Positions 38,817-51,279 are shown, counted from the first letter of the stretch. The stretch is DNA of 64,000 bases from Prosapia bicincta (GCA_036971475.1 JBAIZL010000006.1:94083265-94147264); one strand, 5' to 3'. Notes: generated from the letters alone by a model not told the origin. Made by a program: numbers and translations.

Positions 38817-41800
38817 TTTGTAAGTAATTTTAGATTTTTTGTTTATTATCCTCTTTCCCTAGGGGTGGGTGGTCAGTATAATACCAAAACTGTACGCTAC
38901 AAATATTTATCACATGAGTTTGTAAGTAATTTTAGATTTTTTGTTTATTATCCTCTTTCCCCAGGGGTGGGTGGTCAGTATAATACCAAAACTGTACGCT
39001 ACAAATATTTATCACATGGGTTTGTAAGTAATTTTAGATTTTTTGTTTATTATCCTCTTTCCCTAGGGGTGGGTGGTCTGTATAATACCAAAACTGTACG
39101 CTACAAATATTTATCACATGAGTTTGTAAGTTATTTTAGATTTTTTGTTTATTATCCTCTTTCCCCAGGGGTGGGTGGTCAGTATAATACCAAAACTGTA
39201 CGCTACAAATATTTATCACATGGGTTTGTAAGTAATTTTAGATTTTTTGTTTATTATCCTCTTTCCCCAGTTGTGGGTGGTCAGTATAATACCAAAACTG
39301 TACGCTACAAATATTTATCACATGAGTTTGTAAGTAATTTTAGATTTTTTGTTTATTATCCTCTTTCCCCAGGGGTGGGTGGTCAGTATAATACCAAAAC
39401 TGTACGCTACAAATATTTATCACATGGGTTTGTAAGTAATTTTAGATTTTTTGTTTATTATCCTCTTTCCCTAGGGGTGGGTGGTCTGTATAATACCAAA
39501 ACTGTACGCTACAAATATTTATCACATGAGTTTGTAAGTTATTTTAGATTTTTTGTTTATTATCCTCTTTCCCCAGGGGTGGGTGGTCAGTATAATACCA
39601 AAACTGTACGCTACAAATATTTATCACATGGGTTTGTAAGTAATTTTAGATTTTTTGTTTATTATCCTCTTTCCCCAGGGGTGGGTGGTCAGTATAATAC
39701 CAAAACTGTACGCTACAAATATTTATCACATGAGTTTGTAAGTAATTTTAGATTTTTTGTTTATTATCCTCTTTCCCCAGGGGTGGGTGGTCAGTATAAT
39801 ACCAAAACTGTACGCTATAAATATTTATCACATGAGTTTGTAAGTAATTTTAGATTTTTTGTTTATTATCCTATTTCCCCAGGGGTGGGTGGTCAGTATA
39901 ATACCAAAACTGTACGCTACAATAATTGATCACATTAGTTTGTAAGTAATTTTAGATTTTTTGTTTATTATCCTCTTTCCCTAGGGGTGGGTGGTCAGTA
40001 TAATACCAATACTGTACGCTACAAATATTTATCACATGAGTTTGTAAGTAATTTTAGATTTTTTGTTTATTATCCTCTTTCCCCAGGGGTGGGTGGTCAG
40101 TATAATACCAAAACTGTACGCTACAATAATTGATCACATTAGTTTGTAAGAAATTTTAGATTTTTTGTGTATTATCCTCTTTCCCCAGGGGTGGGTGGTC
40201 AGTATAATACCAAAACAGTACGCTACAAATATTTATCACATGAGTTTGTAAGTAATTTTAGATTTTTTGTGTATTATCCTCTTTCCCCAGGGGTGGGTGG
40301 TCAGTATAATACCAAAACTGTACGTTACAAGTATTTATCACATGAGTTTGTAAGTAATTTTAGATTTTTTTTGTATTATCCTCTTTCCCCAGGGGTGGGT
40401 GGTTAGTATAATACCAAAACCGTACGCTACAAATATTTATCACATGAGTTTGTAAGTAATTTTAGATTTTGTTTGTATTTTCCTCTTTCCCCAGGGGTGG
40501 GTGGTCAGTATAATACCAAAACTGTACGTTACAAGTATTTATCACATGAGTTTGTAAGTAATTTTAGATTTTTTGTTTATTATCCTCTTTCCCCAGGGGT
40601 GGGTGGTCAGTATAATACCAAAACAGTACGCTACAAATATTTATCACATGAGTTTGTAAGTAATTTTAGATTTTTTGTGTATTATCCTATTTCCCCAGGG
40701 GTGGGTGGTCAGTATAATACCAAAACCGTACGTTACAAATATTTATCACATGAGTTTGTAAGTAATTTTAGATTTTTTTTGTATTATCCCCTTTCCCCAG
40801 GGGTGGGTGGTCAGTATAATACCAAAACTGTACGCTACAAATATTTATCACATGAGTTTGTAAGTAATTTTAGATTTTGTTTGTATTTTCCTCTTTCCCC
40901 AGGGGTGGGTGGTCAGTATAATACCAAAACTGTACGCTACAAATATTTATCACATGAGTTTGTAAGTAATTTTAGATTTTTTGTGTATTATCCTCTTTCC
41001 CCAGGGGTGGGTGGTCAGTATAATACCAAAACTGTACGCTACAAATATTTATCACATGAGTTTGTAAGTAATTTTAGATTTTTTGTGTATTATCCTCTTT
41101 CCCCAGGGGTGAGTGGTCAGTATAATACCAAAACTGTACGCTACAAATATTTATCACATGAGTTTGTAAGTAATTTTAGATTTTTTGTGTATTATCCTCT
41201 TTCCCCAGGGGTGGGTGGTCAGTATAATACCAAAACTGTACGCTACAAATATTTATCACATGAGTTTGTAAGTAATTTTAGATTTTTTGTATATTATCCT
41301 CTTTCCCCAGGGGTGGGTGGTCAGTATAATACCAAAACTGTACGCTACAAATATTTATCACATGAATTTGTAAGTAATTTTAGATTTTTTGTGTATTATC
41401 CTCTTTCCCCAGGGGTGGGTGGTCAATATAATACCAAAACTGTACGCTACAAATATTTATCACATGAGTTTGTAAGTAATTTTAATTTTTTTGTTTATTA
41501 TCCTATTTCCCCAGGGGTGGGGGGTCAGTATAATACCAAAACTGTACGCTACAAATATTTATCACATGAGTTTGTAAGTAATTTTAGATTTTTTGTTTAT
41601 TATCCTCTTTCCCCAGGGGTGGGTGGTCAGTATAATACCAAAACTTTACGCTACAAATATTTATCACATGAGTTTATAAGTAATTTTAGATTTTTTGTGT
41701 ATTATCCTCTTTCCCCAGGGGTGGGTGGTCAGTATAATACCAAAACTGTTCGCTACAAATATTTATCAAATGAGTTTGTAAGTAATTTTAGATTTTTTGT

Positions 41801-44800
41801 GTATTATCCTCTTTCCCCAGGGGTGGGAGTTCAGTATAATACCAAAACTGTACGCTACAAATATTTATCACATGAGTTTGTAAGTAATTTTAGATTTTTT
41901 GTATATTATCCTCTTTCTCCAGGGGTGGGTGGTCTGTATAATACCAAAACTGTACGCTACAAATATTTATCACATGAGTTTGTAAGTAATTTTAGATGTT
42001 TTGTGTAATATCCTCTTTCCCCAGGGGTGGGTGGTCAGTATAATACCAAAACTGTACGTTACAAATATTTATCACATTAGTTTGTAAGTAATTTTAGATT
42101 TTTTGTGTATTATCCTCTTTCCCCAGGGGTGGGTGGTCAGTATAATACCAAAACTGTAAGCTACAAATATTTATCACATGAGTTTGTGAGTAATTTTAGA
42201 TGTTTTGTGTATTATCCTCTTTCCCCAGGGGTGGGTGGTCAGTATAATACCAAAACTGTACGCTACAAATATTTATCACACGAGTTTGTAAGTAATTTTA
42301 AATTTTTTGTGTATTATCCTCTTTCCCCAGGGGTGGGTGGTCAGTATAATACCAAAACTGTACGCTACAAATATTTATCACATGAGTTTGTAAGTAATTT
42401 TAGATTTTTTGTGTATTATCCTCTTTCCCCAGGGGTGGGTGGTCAGTATAATACCAAAACTGTACGCTACAAATATTTATTACACGAGTTTGTAAGTAAT
42501 TTTAGATTTTTTGTTTATTATCCTCTTTCCCCAGGGGTGGGTGGTCTGTATAATACCAAAACTGTACGCTACAAATATTTATCACATGAGTTTGTAAGTA
42601 ATTTTAGATTTTTTGTGTATTATCCCCTTTCCCCAGGGGTGGGGGGTCAGTATAATACGAAAACTGTACGCTACAAATATTTATCACATGAGTTTGTAAG
42701 TAATTTTAGATTTTTTGTGTATTATCCTCTTTCCCCGGGGGTGGGTGGTCTGTATAATACCAAAACCGTACGCTACAAATATTTATCACATGAGTTTGTA
42801 AGTAATTTTAGATGTTTTGTGTATTATTTTCTTTCCAAAGGGGTGGGTGGTCAGTATAATACTAAAACTGTATGCTACAAATATTTATCACATGAGTTTG
42901 TAAGTAATTTTAGATTTTTTTGTGTATTATCCTCTTTCCCCAGGGGTGGGTGGTCAGTATAATACCAAAACTGTACGCTACAAATATTTATCACATGAGT
43001 TTGTAAGTAATTTTAGATTTTTTGTGTATTATCCTCTTTCCCCAGGGGTGCGTGGTCAGTATAATACCAAAACTGTACGCTACAAGTATTTATCACATGA
43101 GTTTGTAAGTAATTTTAGATTTTTTGTTTATTTTCCTCTTTCCCCAGGGGTGGGTGGTCAGTATAATACCAAAACTGTACGCTACAAATATTTATCACAT
43201 GAGTTTTGTAAGTAATTTTAGATTTTTTGTTTATTATCCTCTTTCCCCAGGGGTGGGTGGTCAGTATAATACCAAAACTGTACGCTACAAATATTTATCA
43301 CATGAGTTTATAAGTAATTTTAGATTTTTTGTGTATTATCCTCTTTCCCCAGGGGTGGGTGGTCAGTATAATACCAAAACTGTACGCTACAAATATTTAT
43401 CAAATGAGTTTGTAAGTAATTTTAGATTTTTTGTGTATTATCCTCTTTCCCCAGGGGTGGGAGGTCAGTATAATACCAAAACTGTACGCTACAAATATTT
43501 ATCACATGAGTTTGTAAGTAATTTTAGATTTTTTGTATATTATCCTCTTTCTCCAGGGGTGGGTGGTCTGTATAATACCAAAACTGTACGCTACAAATAT
43601 TTATCACATGAGTTTGTAAGTAATTTTAGATGTTTTGTGTATTATCCTCTTTCCCCAGGGGTGGGTGGTCAGTATAATACCAAAACTGTACGCTACAAAT
43701 ATTTATCACATGAGTTTGTAAGTAATTTTAGATTTTTTGTGTATTATCATCTTTCCCCAGGGGTGGGTGGTCAGTATAATACCAAAACTGTACGCTACAA
43801 ATATTTATCACATGAGTTTGTAAGTAATTTTAGATTTTGTGTGTATTATCCACTTTCCCCAGGGGTGGGTGGTCAGTATAATACCAAAACTGTACGCTAC
43901 AAATATTTATCACATGAGTTTGTAAGTAATTTTAGATTTTTTGTGTATTATCCTCTTTCCCCAGGGGTTTGTGGTCAGTATAATACCAAAACTGTACGTT
44001 ACAAATATTTATCACATTAGTTTGTAAGTAATTTTAGATTTTTTGTGTATTATCCCCTTTCCCCAGGGGTGGGGGGTCAGTATAATACGAAAACTGTACG
44101 CTACAAATATTTATCACATGAGTTTGTAAGTAATTTTAGATTTTTTGTGTATTATCCTCTTTCCCCGGGGGTGGGTGGTCTGTATAATACCAAAACCGTA
44201 CGCTACAAATATTTATCACATGAGTTTGTAAGTAATTTTAGATGTTTTGTGTATTATTTTCTTTCCAAAGGGGTGGGTGGTCAGTATAATACTAAAACTG
44301 TATGCTACAAATATTTATCACATGAGTTTGTAAGTAATTTTAGATTTTTTTGTGTATTATCCTCTTTCCCCAGGGGTGGGTGGTCAGTATAATACCAAAA
44401 CTGTACGCTACAAATATTTATCACATGAGTTTGTAAGTAATTTTAGATTTTTTGTGTATTATCCTCTTTCCCCAGGGGTGCGTGGTCAGTATAATACCAA
44501 AACTGTACGCTACAAGTATTTATCACATGAGTTTGTAAGTAATTTTAGATTTTTTGTTTATTTTCCTCTTTCCCCAGGGGTGGGTGGTCAGTATAATACC
44601 AAAACTGTACGCTACAAATATTTATCACATGAGTTTTGTAAGTAATTTTAGATTTTTTGTTTATTATCCTCTTTCCCCAGGGGTGGGTGGTCAGTATAAT
44701 ACCAAAACTGTACGCTACAAATATTTATCACATGAGTTTATAAGTAATTTTAGATTTTTTGTGTATTATCCTCTTTCCCCAGGGGTGGGTGGTCAGTATA

Positions 44801-47800
44801 ATACCAAAACTGTACGCTACAAATATTTATCAAATGAGTTTGTAAGTAATTTTAGATTTTTTGTGTATTATCCTCTTTCCCCAGGGGTGGGAGGTCAGTA
44901 TAATACCAAAACTGTACGCTACAAATATTTATCACATGAGTTTGTAAGTAATTTTAGATTTTTTGTATATTATCCTCTTTCTCCAGGGGTGGGTGGTCTG
45001 TATAATACCAAAACTGTACGCTACAAATATTTATCACATGAGTTTGTAAGTAATTTTAGATGTTTTGTGTATTATCCTCTTTCCCCAGGGGTGGGTGGTC
45101 AGTATAATACCAAAACTGTACGCTACAAATATTTATCACATGAGTTTGTAAGTAATTTTAGATTTTTTGTGTATTATCATCTTTCCCCAGGGGTGGGTGG
45201 TCAGTATAATACCAAAACTGTACGCTACAAATATTTATCACATGAGTTTGTAAGTAATTTTAGATTTTGTGTGTATTATCCACTTTCCCCAGGGGTGGGT
45301 GGTCAGTATAATACCAAAACTGTACGCTACAAATATTTATCACATGAGTTTGTAAGTAATTTTAGATTTTTTGTGTATTATCCTCTTTCCCCAGGGGTTT
45401 GTGGTCAGTATAATACCAAAACTGTACGTTACAAATATTTATCACATTAGTTTGTAAGTAATTTTAGATGTTTTGTGTATTATCCTCTTTCCCCAGGGGT
45501 GGGTGGTCAGTATAATACCAAAACTGTACGCTACAAATATTTATCACACGAGTTTGTAAGTAATTTTAGATTTTTTGTGTATTATCCTCTTTCCCCAGGG
45601 GTGGGTGGTCAGTATAATACCAAAACTGTACGCTACAAATATTTATCACATGAGTTTGTAAGTAATTTTAGATTTTTTGTGTATTATCCTCTTTCCCCAG
45701 GGGTGGGTGGTCAGTATAATACCAAAACTGTACGCTACAAATATTTATTACACGAGTTTGTAAGTAATTTTAGATTTTTTGTTTATTATCCTCTTTCCCC
45801 AGGGGTGGGTGGTCTGTATAATACCAAAACTGTACGCTACAAATATTTATCACATGAGTTTGTAAGTAATTTTAGATTTTTTGTGTATTATCCCCTTTCC
45901 CCAGGGGTGGGGGGTCAGTATAATACGAAAACTGTACGCTACAAATATTTATCACATGAGTTTGTAAGTAATTTTAGATTTTTTGTGTATTATCCTCTTT
46001 CCCCGGGGGTGGGTGGTCTGTATAATACCAAAACCGTACGCTACAAATATTTATCACATGAGTTTGTAAGTAATTTTAGATGTTTTGTGTATTATTTTCT
46101 TTCCAAAGGGGTGGGTGGTCAGTATAATACTAAAACTGTATGCTACAAATATTTATCACATGAGTTTGTAAGTAATTTTAGATTTTTTTGTGTATTATCC
46201 TCTTTCCCCAGGGGTGGGTGGTCAGTATAATACCAAAACTGTACGCTACAAATATTTATCACATGAGTTTGTAAGTAATTTTAGATTTTTTGTGTATTAT
46301 CCTCTTTCCCCAGGGGTGCGTGGTCAGTATAATACCAAAACTGTACGCTACAAGTATTTATCACATGAGTTTGTAAGTAATTTTAGATTTTTTGTTTATT
46401 TTCCTCTTTCCCCAGGGGTGGGTGGTCAGTATAATACCAAAACTGTACGCTACAAATATTTATCACATCAGTTTTGTAAGTAATTTTAGATTTTTTGTTT
46501 ATTATCCTCTTTCCCCAGGGGTGGGTGGTCAGTATAATACCAAAACTGTACGCTACAAATATTTATCACATGAGTTTATAAGTAATTTTAGATTTTTTGT
46601 GTATTATCCTCTTTCCCCAGGGGTGGGTGGTCAGTATAATACCAAAACTGTACGCTACAAATATTTATCAAATGAGTTTGTAAGTAATTTTAGATTTTTT
46701 GTGTATTATCCTCTTTCCCCAGGGGTGGGAGGTCAGTATAATACCAAAACTGTACGCTACAAATATTTATCACATGAGTTTGTAAGTAATTTTAGATTTT
46801 TTGTATATTATCCTCTTTCTCCAGGGGTGGGTGGTCTGTATAATACCAAAACTGTACGCTACAAATATTTATCACATGAGTTTGTAAGTAATTTTAGATG
46901 TTTTGTGTATTATCCTCTTTCCCCAGGGGTGGGTGGTCAGTATAATACCAAAACTGTACGCTACAAATATTTATCACATGAGTTTGTAAGTAATTTTAGA
47001 TTTTTTGTGTATTATCATCTTTCCCCAGGGGTGGGTGGTCAGTATAATACCAAAACTGTACGCTACAAATATTTATCACATGAGTTTGTAAGTAATTTTA
47101 GATTTTGTGTGTATTATCCACTTTCCCCAGGGGTGGGTGGTCAGTATAATACCAAAACTGTACGCTACAAATATTTATCACATGAGTTTGTAAGTAATTT
47201 TAGATTTTTTGTGTATTATCCTCTTTCCCCAGGGGTTTGTGGTCAGTATAATACCAAAACTGTACGTTACAAATATTTATCACATTAGTTTGTAAGTAAT
47301 TTTAGATTTTTTGTGTATTATCCTCTTTCCCCAGGGGTGGGTGGTCAGTATAATACCAAAACTGTACACTACAAATATTTATCACATGAGTTTGTGAGTA
47401 ATTTTAGATGTTTTGTGTATTATCCTCTTTCCCCAGGGGTGGGTGGTCAGTAAAATACCAAAACTGTACGCTACAAATATTTATCACACGAGTTTGTAAG
47501 TAATTTTAGATTTTTTGTGTATTATCCTCTTTCCCCAGGGGTGGGTGGTCAGTATAATACCAAAACTGTACGCTACAAATATTTATCACATGAGTTTGTA
47601 AGTAATTTTAGATTTTTTGTGTATTATCCTCTTTCCCCAGGGGTGGGTGGTCTGTATAATACCAAAACTGTACGCTACAAATATTTATCACATGAGTTTG
47701 TAAGTAATTTTAGATTTTTTGTGTATTATGCTCTCTCCCCAGGGGTGGGTGGTCAGTATAATAGCAAAACTGTACGCTACAAATATTTATCACATGAGTT

Positions 47801-50699
47801 TGTAAGTAATTTTAGATTTTTTGTGTATTATCCTCTTTCCCCAGGGGTGGGTGGTCAGTATAATACCAAAACTGTACGCTACAAATATTTATCACATGAG
47901 TTTGTAAGTAAGTTTAGATTTTTTGTGTATTATCCTCTTTCCCCAGGGGTGGGTGGTCAGTATAATACCAAAACTGTACGCTACAAATATTTATCACATG
48001 AGTTTGTAAGTAATTTTAGATTTTTTGTGTAACATCCTCTTTCCCCAGGGGTGGGTGGTGTGTATAATACCAAAACTGTACGCTACAAATATTTATCACA
48101 TGAGTTTGTAAGTAATTTTAGATTTTTTGTGTATTATCCTCTTTCCCCAGGGGTGAGTGGTCAGTATAATACCAAAACTGTACGCTACAAATATTTATCA
48201 CATGAGTTTGTAAGTAATTTTAGATTTTTTGTGTATTATCCTCTTTCCCCAGGGGTGGGTGGTCAGTATAATACCAAAACTGTACGCTACAAATATTTAT
48301 CACATGAGTTTGTGAGTAATTTTAGATGTTTTGTGTATTATCCTCTTTCCCCAGGGGTGGGTGGTCAGTATAATACCAAAACTGTACGCTACAAATATTT
48401 ATCACACGAGTTTGTAAGTAATTTTAGATTTTTTGTGTATTATCCTCTTTCCCCAGGGGTGGGTGGTCAGTATAATACCAAAACTGTACGCTACAAATAT
48501 TTATCACATGAGTTTGTAAGTAATTTTAGATTTTTTGTGTATTATCCTCTTTCCCCAGGGGTGGGTGGTCAGTATAATACCAAAACTGTACGCTACAAAT
48601 ATTTATCACACGAGTTTGTAAGTAATTTTAGATTTTTTGTTTATTATCCTCTTTCCCCAGGGGTGGGTGGTCTGTATAATACCAAAACTGTACGCTACAA
48701 ATATTTATCACATGAGTTTGTAAGTAATTTTAGATTTTTTGTGTATTATCCTCTTTCCCCGGGGGTGGGTGGTCTGTATAATACCAAAACTGTACGCTAC
48801 AAATATTTATCACATGAGTTTGTAAGTAATTTTAGATGTTTTGTGTATTATCCTCTTTCCAAAGGGGTGGGTGGTCAGTATAATACTAAAACTGTATGCT
48901 ACAAATATTTATCACATGAGTTTGTAGGTAATTTTAGATTTTTTGTGTATTATCCTCTTTCCCCAGGGGTGGGTGGTCAGTATAATACCAAAACTGTACG
49001 CTACAAATATTTATCACATGAGTTTGTAAGTAATTTTAGATTTTTTGTGTATTATCCTCTTTCCCCAGGGGTGGGTGGTCAGTATAATACCAAAACTGTA
49101 CGCTACAAATATTTATCACATGAGTTTGTAAGTAATTTTAAATTTTTTGTGTATTATCCTCTTTCCCCAGGGGTGGGTGGTCTGTATAATACCAAAACTG
49201 TACGCTACAAATATTTATCACATGAGTTTGTAAGTAATTTTAGATTTTTTGTGTATTAATCTCTTTCCCCAGGGGTGGGTGGTCAGTATAATACCAAAAC
49301 TGTACGCTACAAATATTTATCACATGAGTTTTTAAGTAATTTTAGATTTTTTGTGTATTATCCTCTCTCCCCAGGGGTGGGTGGTCAGTATAATACCAAA
49401 ACTGTACGCTACAAATATTTATCACATGAGTTTGTAAGTAATTTTAGATTTTTTGTGTATTATCCTCTTTCCCCAGGGGTGGGTGGTCAGTATAATACCA
49501 AAACTGTACGCTACAAATATTTATCACATGAGTTTGTAAGTAAGTTTAGATTTTTTGTGTATTATCCTCTTTCCCCAGGGGTGGGTGGTCAGTATAATAC
49601 CAAAACTGTACGCTACAAATATTTATCACATGAGTTTGTAAGTAATTTTAGATTTTTTGTGTAACATCCTCTTTCCCCAGGGGTGGGTGGTGTGTATAAT
49701 ACCAAAACTGTACGCTACAAATATTTATCACATGAGTTTGTAAGTAATTTTAGATTTTTTGTGTATTATCCTCTTTCCCCAGGGGTGAGTGATCAGTATA
49801 ATACCAAAACTGTACGCTACAAATATTTATCACATGAGTTTGTAAGTAATTTTAGATTTTTTGTGTATTATCCTCTTTCCCCAGGGGTGGGTGGTCTGTA
49901 TAATACCAAGCTGTACGCTACAAATATTTATCACATGAGTTTGTAAGTAATTTTAGATTTTTTGTGTATTATCCTCTTTCCCCAGGGGTGGGTGGTCTGT
50001 ATAATACCAAAACTGTACGCTACAAATATTTATCACATGAGTTTGTAAGTAATTTTAGATTTTTTGTGTATTATCCTCTTTCCCCAGGGGTGGGTGGTCA
50101 GTATAATACCAAAACTGTACGCTACAAATATTTATCACATGAGTTTGTAAGTAATTTTAGATTTTTTGTGTATTATCCTCTTTCCCCAGGGGTGGGTGGT
50201 CAGTATAATACCAAAACTGTACGCTACAAATATTTATCACATGAGTTTGTAAGTAATTTTAGATTTTTTGTGTATTATCCTCTTTCCCCAGGGGTGGGTG
50301 GTCAGTATAATACCAAAACTGTACGCTACAAATATTTATCACATGAGTTTGTAAGTAATTTTAGATTTTTTGTGTATTATCCTCTTTCCCCAGGGGTGGG
50401 TGGTCAGTATAATACCAAAACTGTACGCTACAAATATTTATCACATGAGTTTGTAAGTAATTTTAGATTTTTTGTGTATTATCCTCTTTCCCCAGGGGTG
50501 GGTGGTCAGTATAATACCAAAACTGTACGCTACAAATATTTATGACATGAGTTTGTAAGTAATTTTAGATTTTTTGTGTGTTATCCTCTTTCCCCAGGGG
50601 TGGGTGGTCAGTATAATACCAAAACTGTACGCTACAAATATTTATCACATGAGTTTGTAAGTAATTTTAGATTTTTTGTGTATTATCCTCTTTCCCCAG

Positions 50700-50758
50700 G
50701 GGTGGGTGGTCAGTATAATACCAAAACTGTACGCTACAAATATTTATCACATGAGTTT
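50700..50758 (+). other. Exon-like block of the satellite unit (representative copy)
   Basis: This 59-nt block is preceded by CCTCTTTCCCCAG (polypyrimidine tract plus AG, a good 3' splice site) and followed by GTAAGT (the consensus 5' splice site). The pattern repeats in nearly every unit. The intron-like spacer is only 43 nt, below the usual minimum for animal introns, so splicing would more likely join units further apart (145, 247 nt and so on). 59 is not a multiple of three: spliced units change frame, stay open across two blocks and meet TAA in the third. Origin from a duplicated gene exon is inference. Confidence 0.5.
50703..50711 (-). promoter_or_regulatory. Ci/Gli consensus site in the satellite unit (representative copy)
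   Basis: TGGGTGGTC (GACCACCCA on the minus strand) is the published consensus of Gli/Cubitus interruptus zinc-finger factors. It is present once per consensus unit, hence several hundred times across the array. A minority of units have changes such as GGGAGGTC (43450), GGTGATCAG (17450) or GGTCTG, which leaves the 9-mer intact. Binding is inferred from the motif only. Confidence 0.4.
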
Positions 50759-50885
50759 GTAAGTAATTTTAGATTTTTTGTGTATTATCCTCTTTCCCCA
50801 GGGGTGGGTGGTCAGTAGAATACCAAAACTGTACGCTACAAATATTTATCACATGAGTTTGTAAGTAATTTTAGATTTTTTGTGT

Positions 50886-51279
50886 TTTATTTATATTGGT
50901 AAAAAATCATTCGTAAATACAATTTTAAACTTTAAAAACATTTTTAATATAAGTTATCTACTGTACTTTAACTTGACGTTTTAAGTAGTCATTTACTTTA
51001 GGTTGCGCAATTGCTTCAAAATTAAAAGCAATAATGTATTCGGATTTGAAAATCGTTTTTGAGAAAAAGCGTATTTAACCTGATGGGTGGAAATGTGGGA
51101 GAATCGTTACTTCATAGGGTGGAACGTAAACCACCCTTGTACACCGATAGCATATAAGCATTTCTGTGGGTAGGGTTGCTTCACTTAAGTGAAAATGCTT
51201 ACTACCTAGGCGATATTATCACAGAACAGAGATATATTCAATTTTTAATTAATAATTATAGGAAAAAATAAAATAGTTG
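50886..51279. other. Intergenic DNA right of the satellite
   Basis: AT-rich with a less AT-rich stretch (51080-51240). No frame, RNA or relation to the 102-bp unit is visible. Confidence 0.55.

Larger units (their letters stand above)
16360..40135. repeat. Satellite zone marked by a recurring stop-bearing variant unit
   Basis: A distinctive variant, TACAATAATTGATCACATTAG in place of TACAAATATTTATCACATGAG, recurs about two dozen times. Its in-frame stop codons end at about 16369, 18001, 19327, 21061, 21673, 22183, 22693, 24017, 25038, 28097, 28913, 29423, 32381, 33197, 33707, 34217 and 39929, with further copies between. Spacings are whole units (1632, 1326, 1734, 612 and 510 bp). A one-base derivative (AATGGATC) is at 38806. 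These shared mutations mark copies of one ancestral unit spread by block duplication. Confidence 0.9.
13645..50885. repeat. 102-bp tandem satellite, about 365 units, single orientation
   Basis: The same 102-bp unit repeats without interruption. The first and last units meet unique DNA within the same word TTTTTTGTGT (left at 13646-13655, right at 50876-50885), and the distance between these words is 37,230 bp = 365 x 102. A clean consensus unit is 50700-50801. It holds a 59-nt block from GGGTGGGTGG to GAGTTT, then a 43-nt block starting GTAAGTAATTTTAG and ending CCTCTTTCCCCAG. Scattered 1-2 bp indels exist (for example 14722, 14937, 15018, 23046, 23575, 42917, 43206 and 49909) and roughly cancel out. 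Three zones differ by subtype: a divergent left edge; 16-40 kb with TTTATTATCC linkers and AAAACTG/AATACTG variants; and 40-51 kb with GTGTATTATCC linkers. Higher-order periods occur in the latter two. I cannot name the family. Confidence 0.99.
40180..50885. repeat. Right satellite zone of GTGTATT subtype with 14-, 18- and 16-unit blocks
   Basis: From about 40.2 kb linkers mostly read TTTTTTGTGTATTATCC. A rare unit with CTTTCCAAAG recurs at 42831, 44261 and 46099, giving blocks of 1,430 and 1,838 bp (14 and 18 units, each plus 2 bp from two 1-bp insertions). A second pair of blocks is offset 1,632 bp (48051/49683, 16 units), marked by GTAACATCC linkers and GGTGTGTATAAT. The final units (about 50050-50818) are almost identical to each other, so this edge is far less decayed than the left one. 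Confidence 0.88.

Noticed and set aside
15306..50818. About 40 long plus-strand open frames with a 34-residue repeat
   Set aside because: They are the translation of the 102-bp satellite. Openness follows from a period divisible by three and a stop-free consensus; ends fall on derived variant units or 1-bp indels, and there is no unique start or end sequence.
13645..50885. CRISPR array
   Set aside because: The whole 102-bp unit is conserved; there are no short repeats with unique spacers, no cas genes, and the context is eukaryotic.
13645..50885. CENP-B box, or G-quadruplex array from GGGGTGGGTGG
   Set aside because: No word resembling the CENP-B box is in the unit. There are only three adjacent G runs, one of just two bases, so a stable quadruplex within a unit is not supported.
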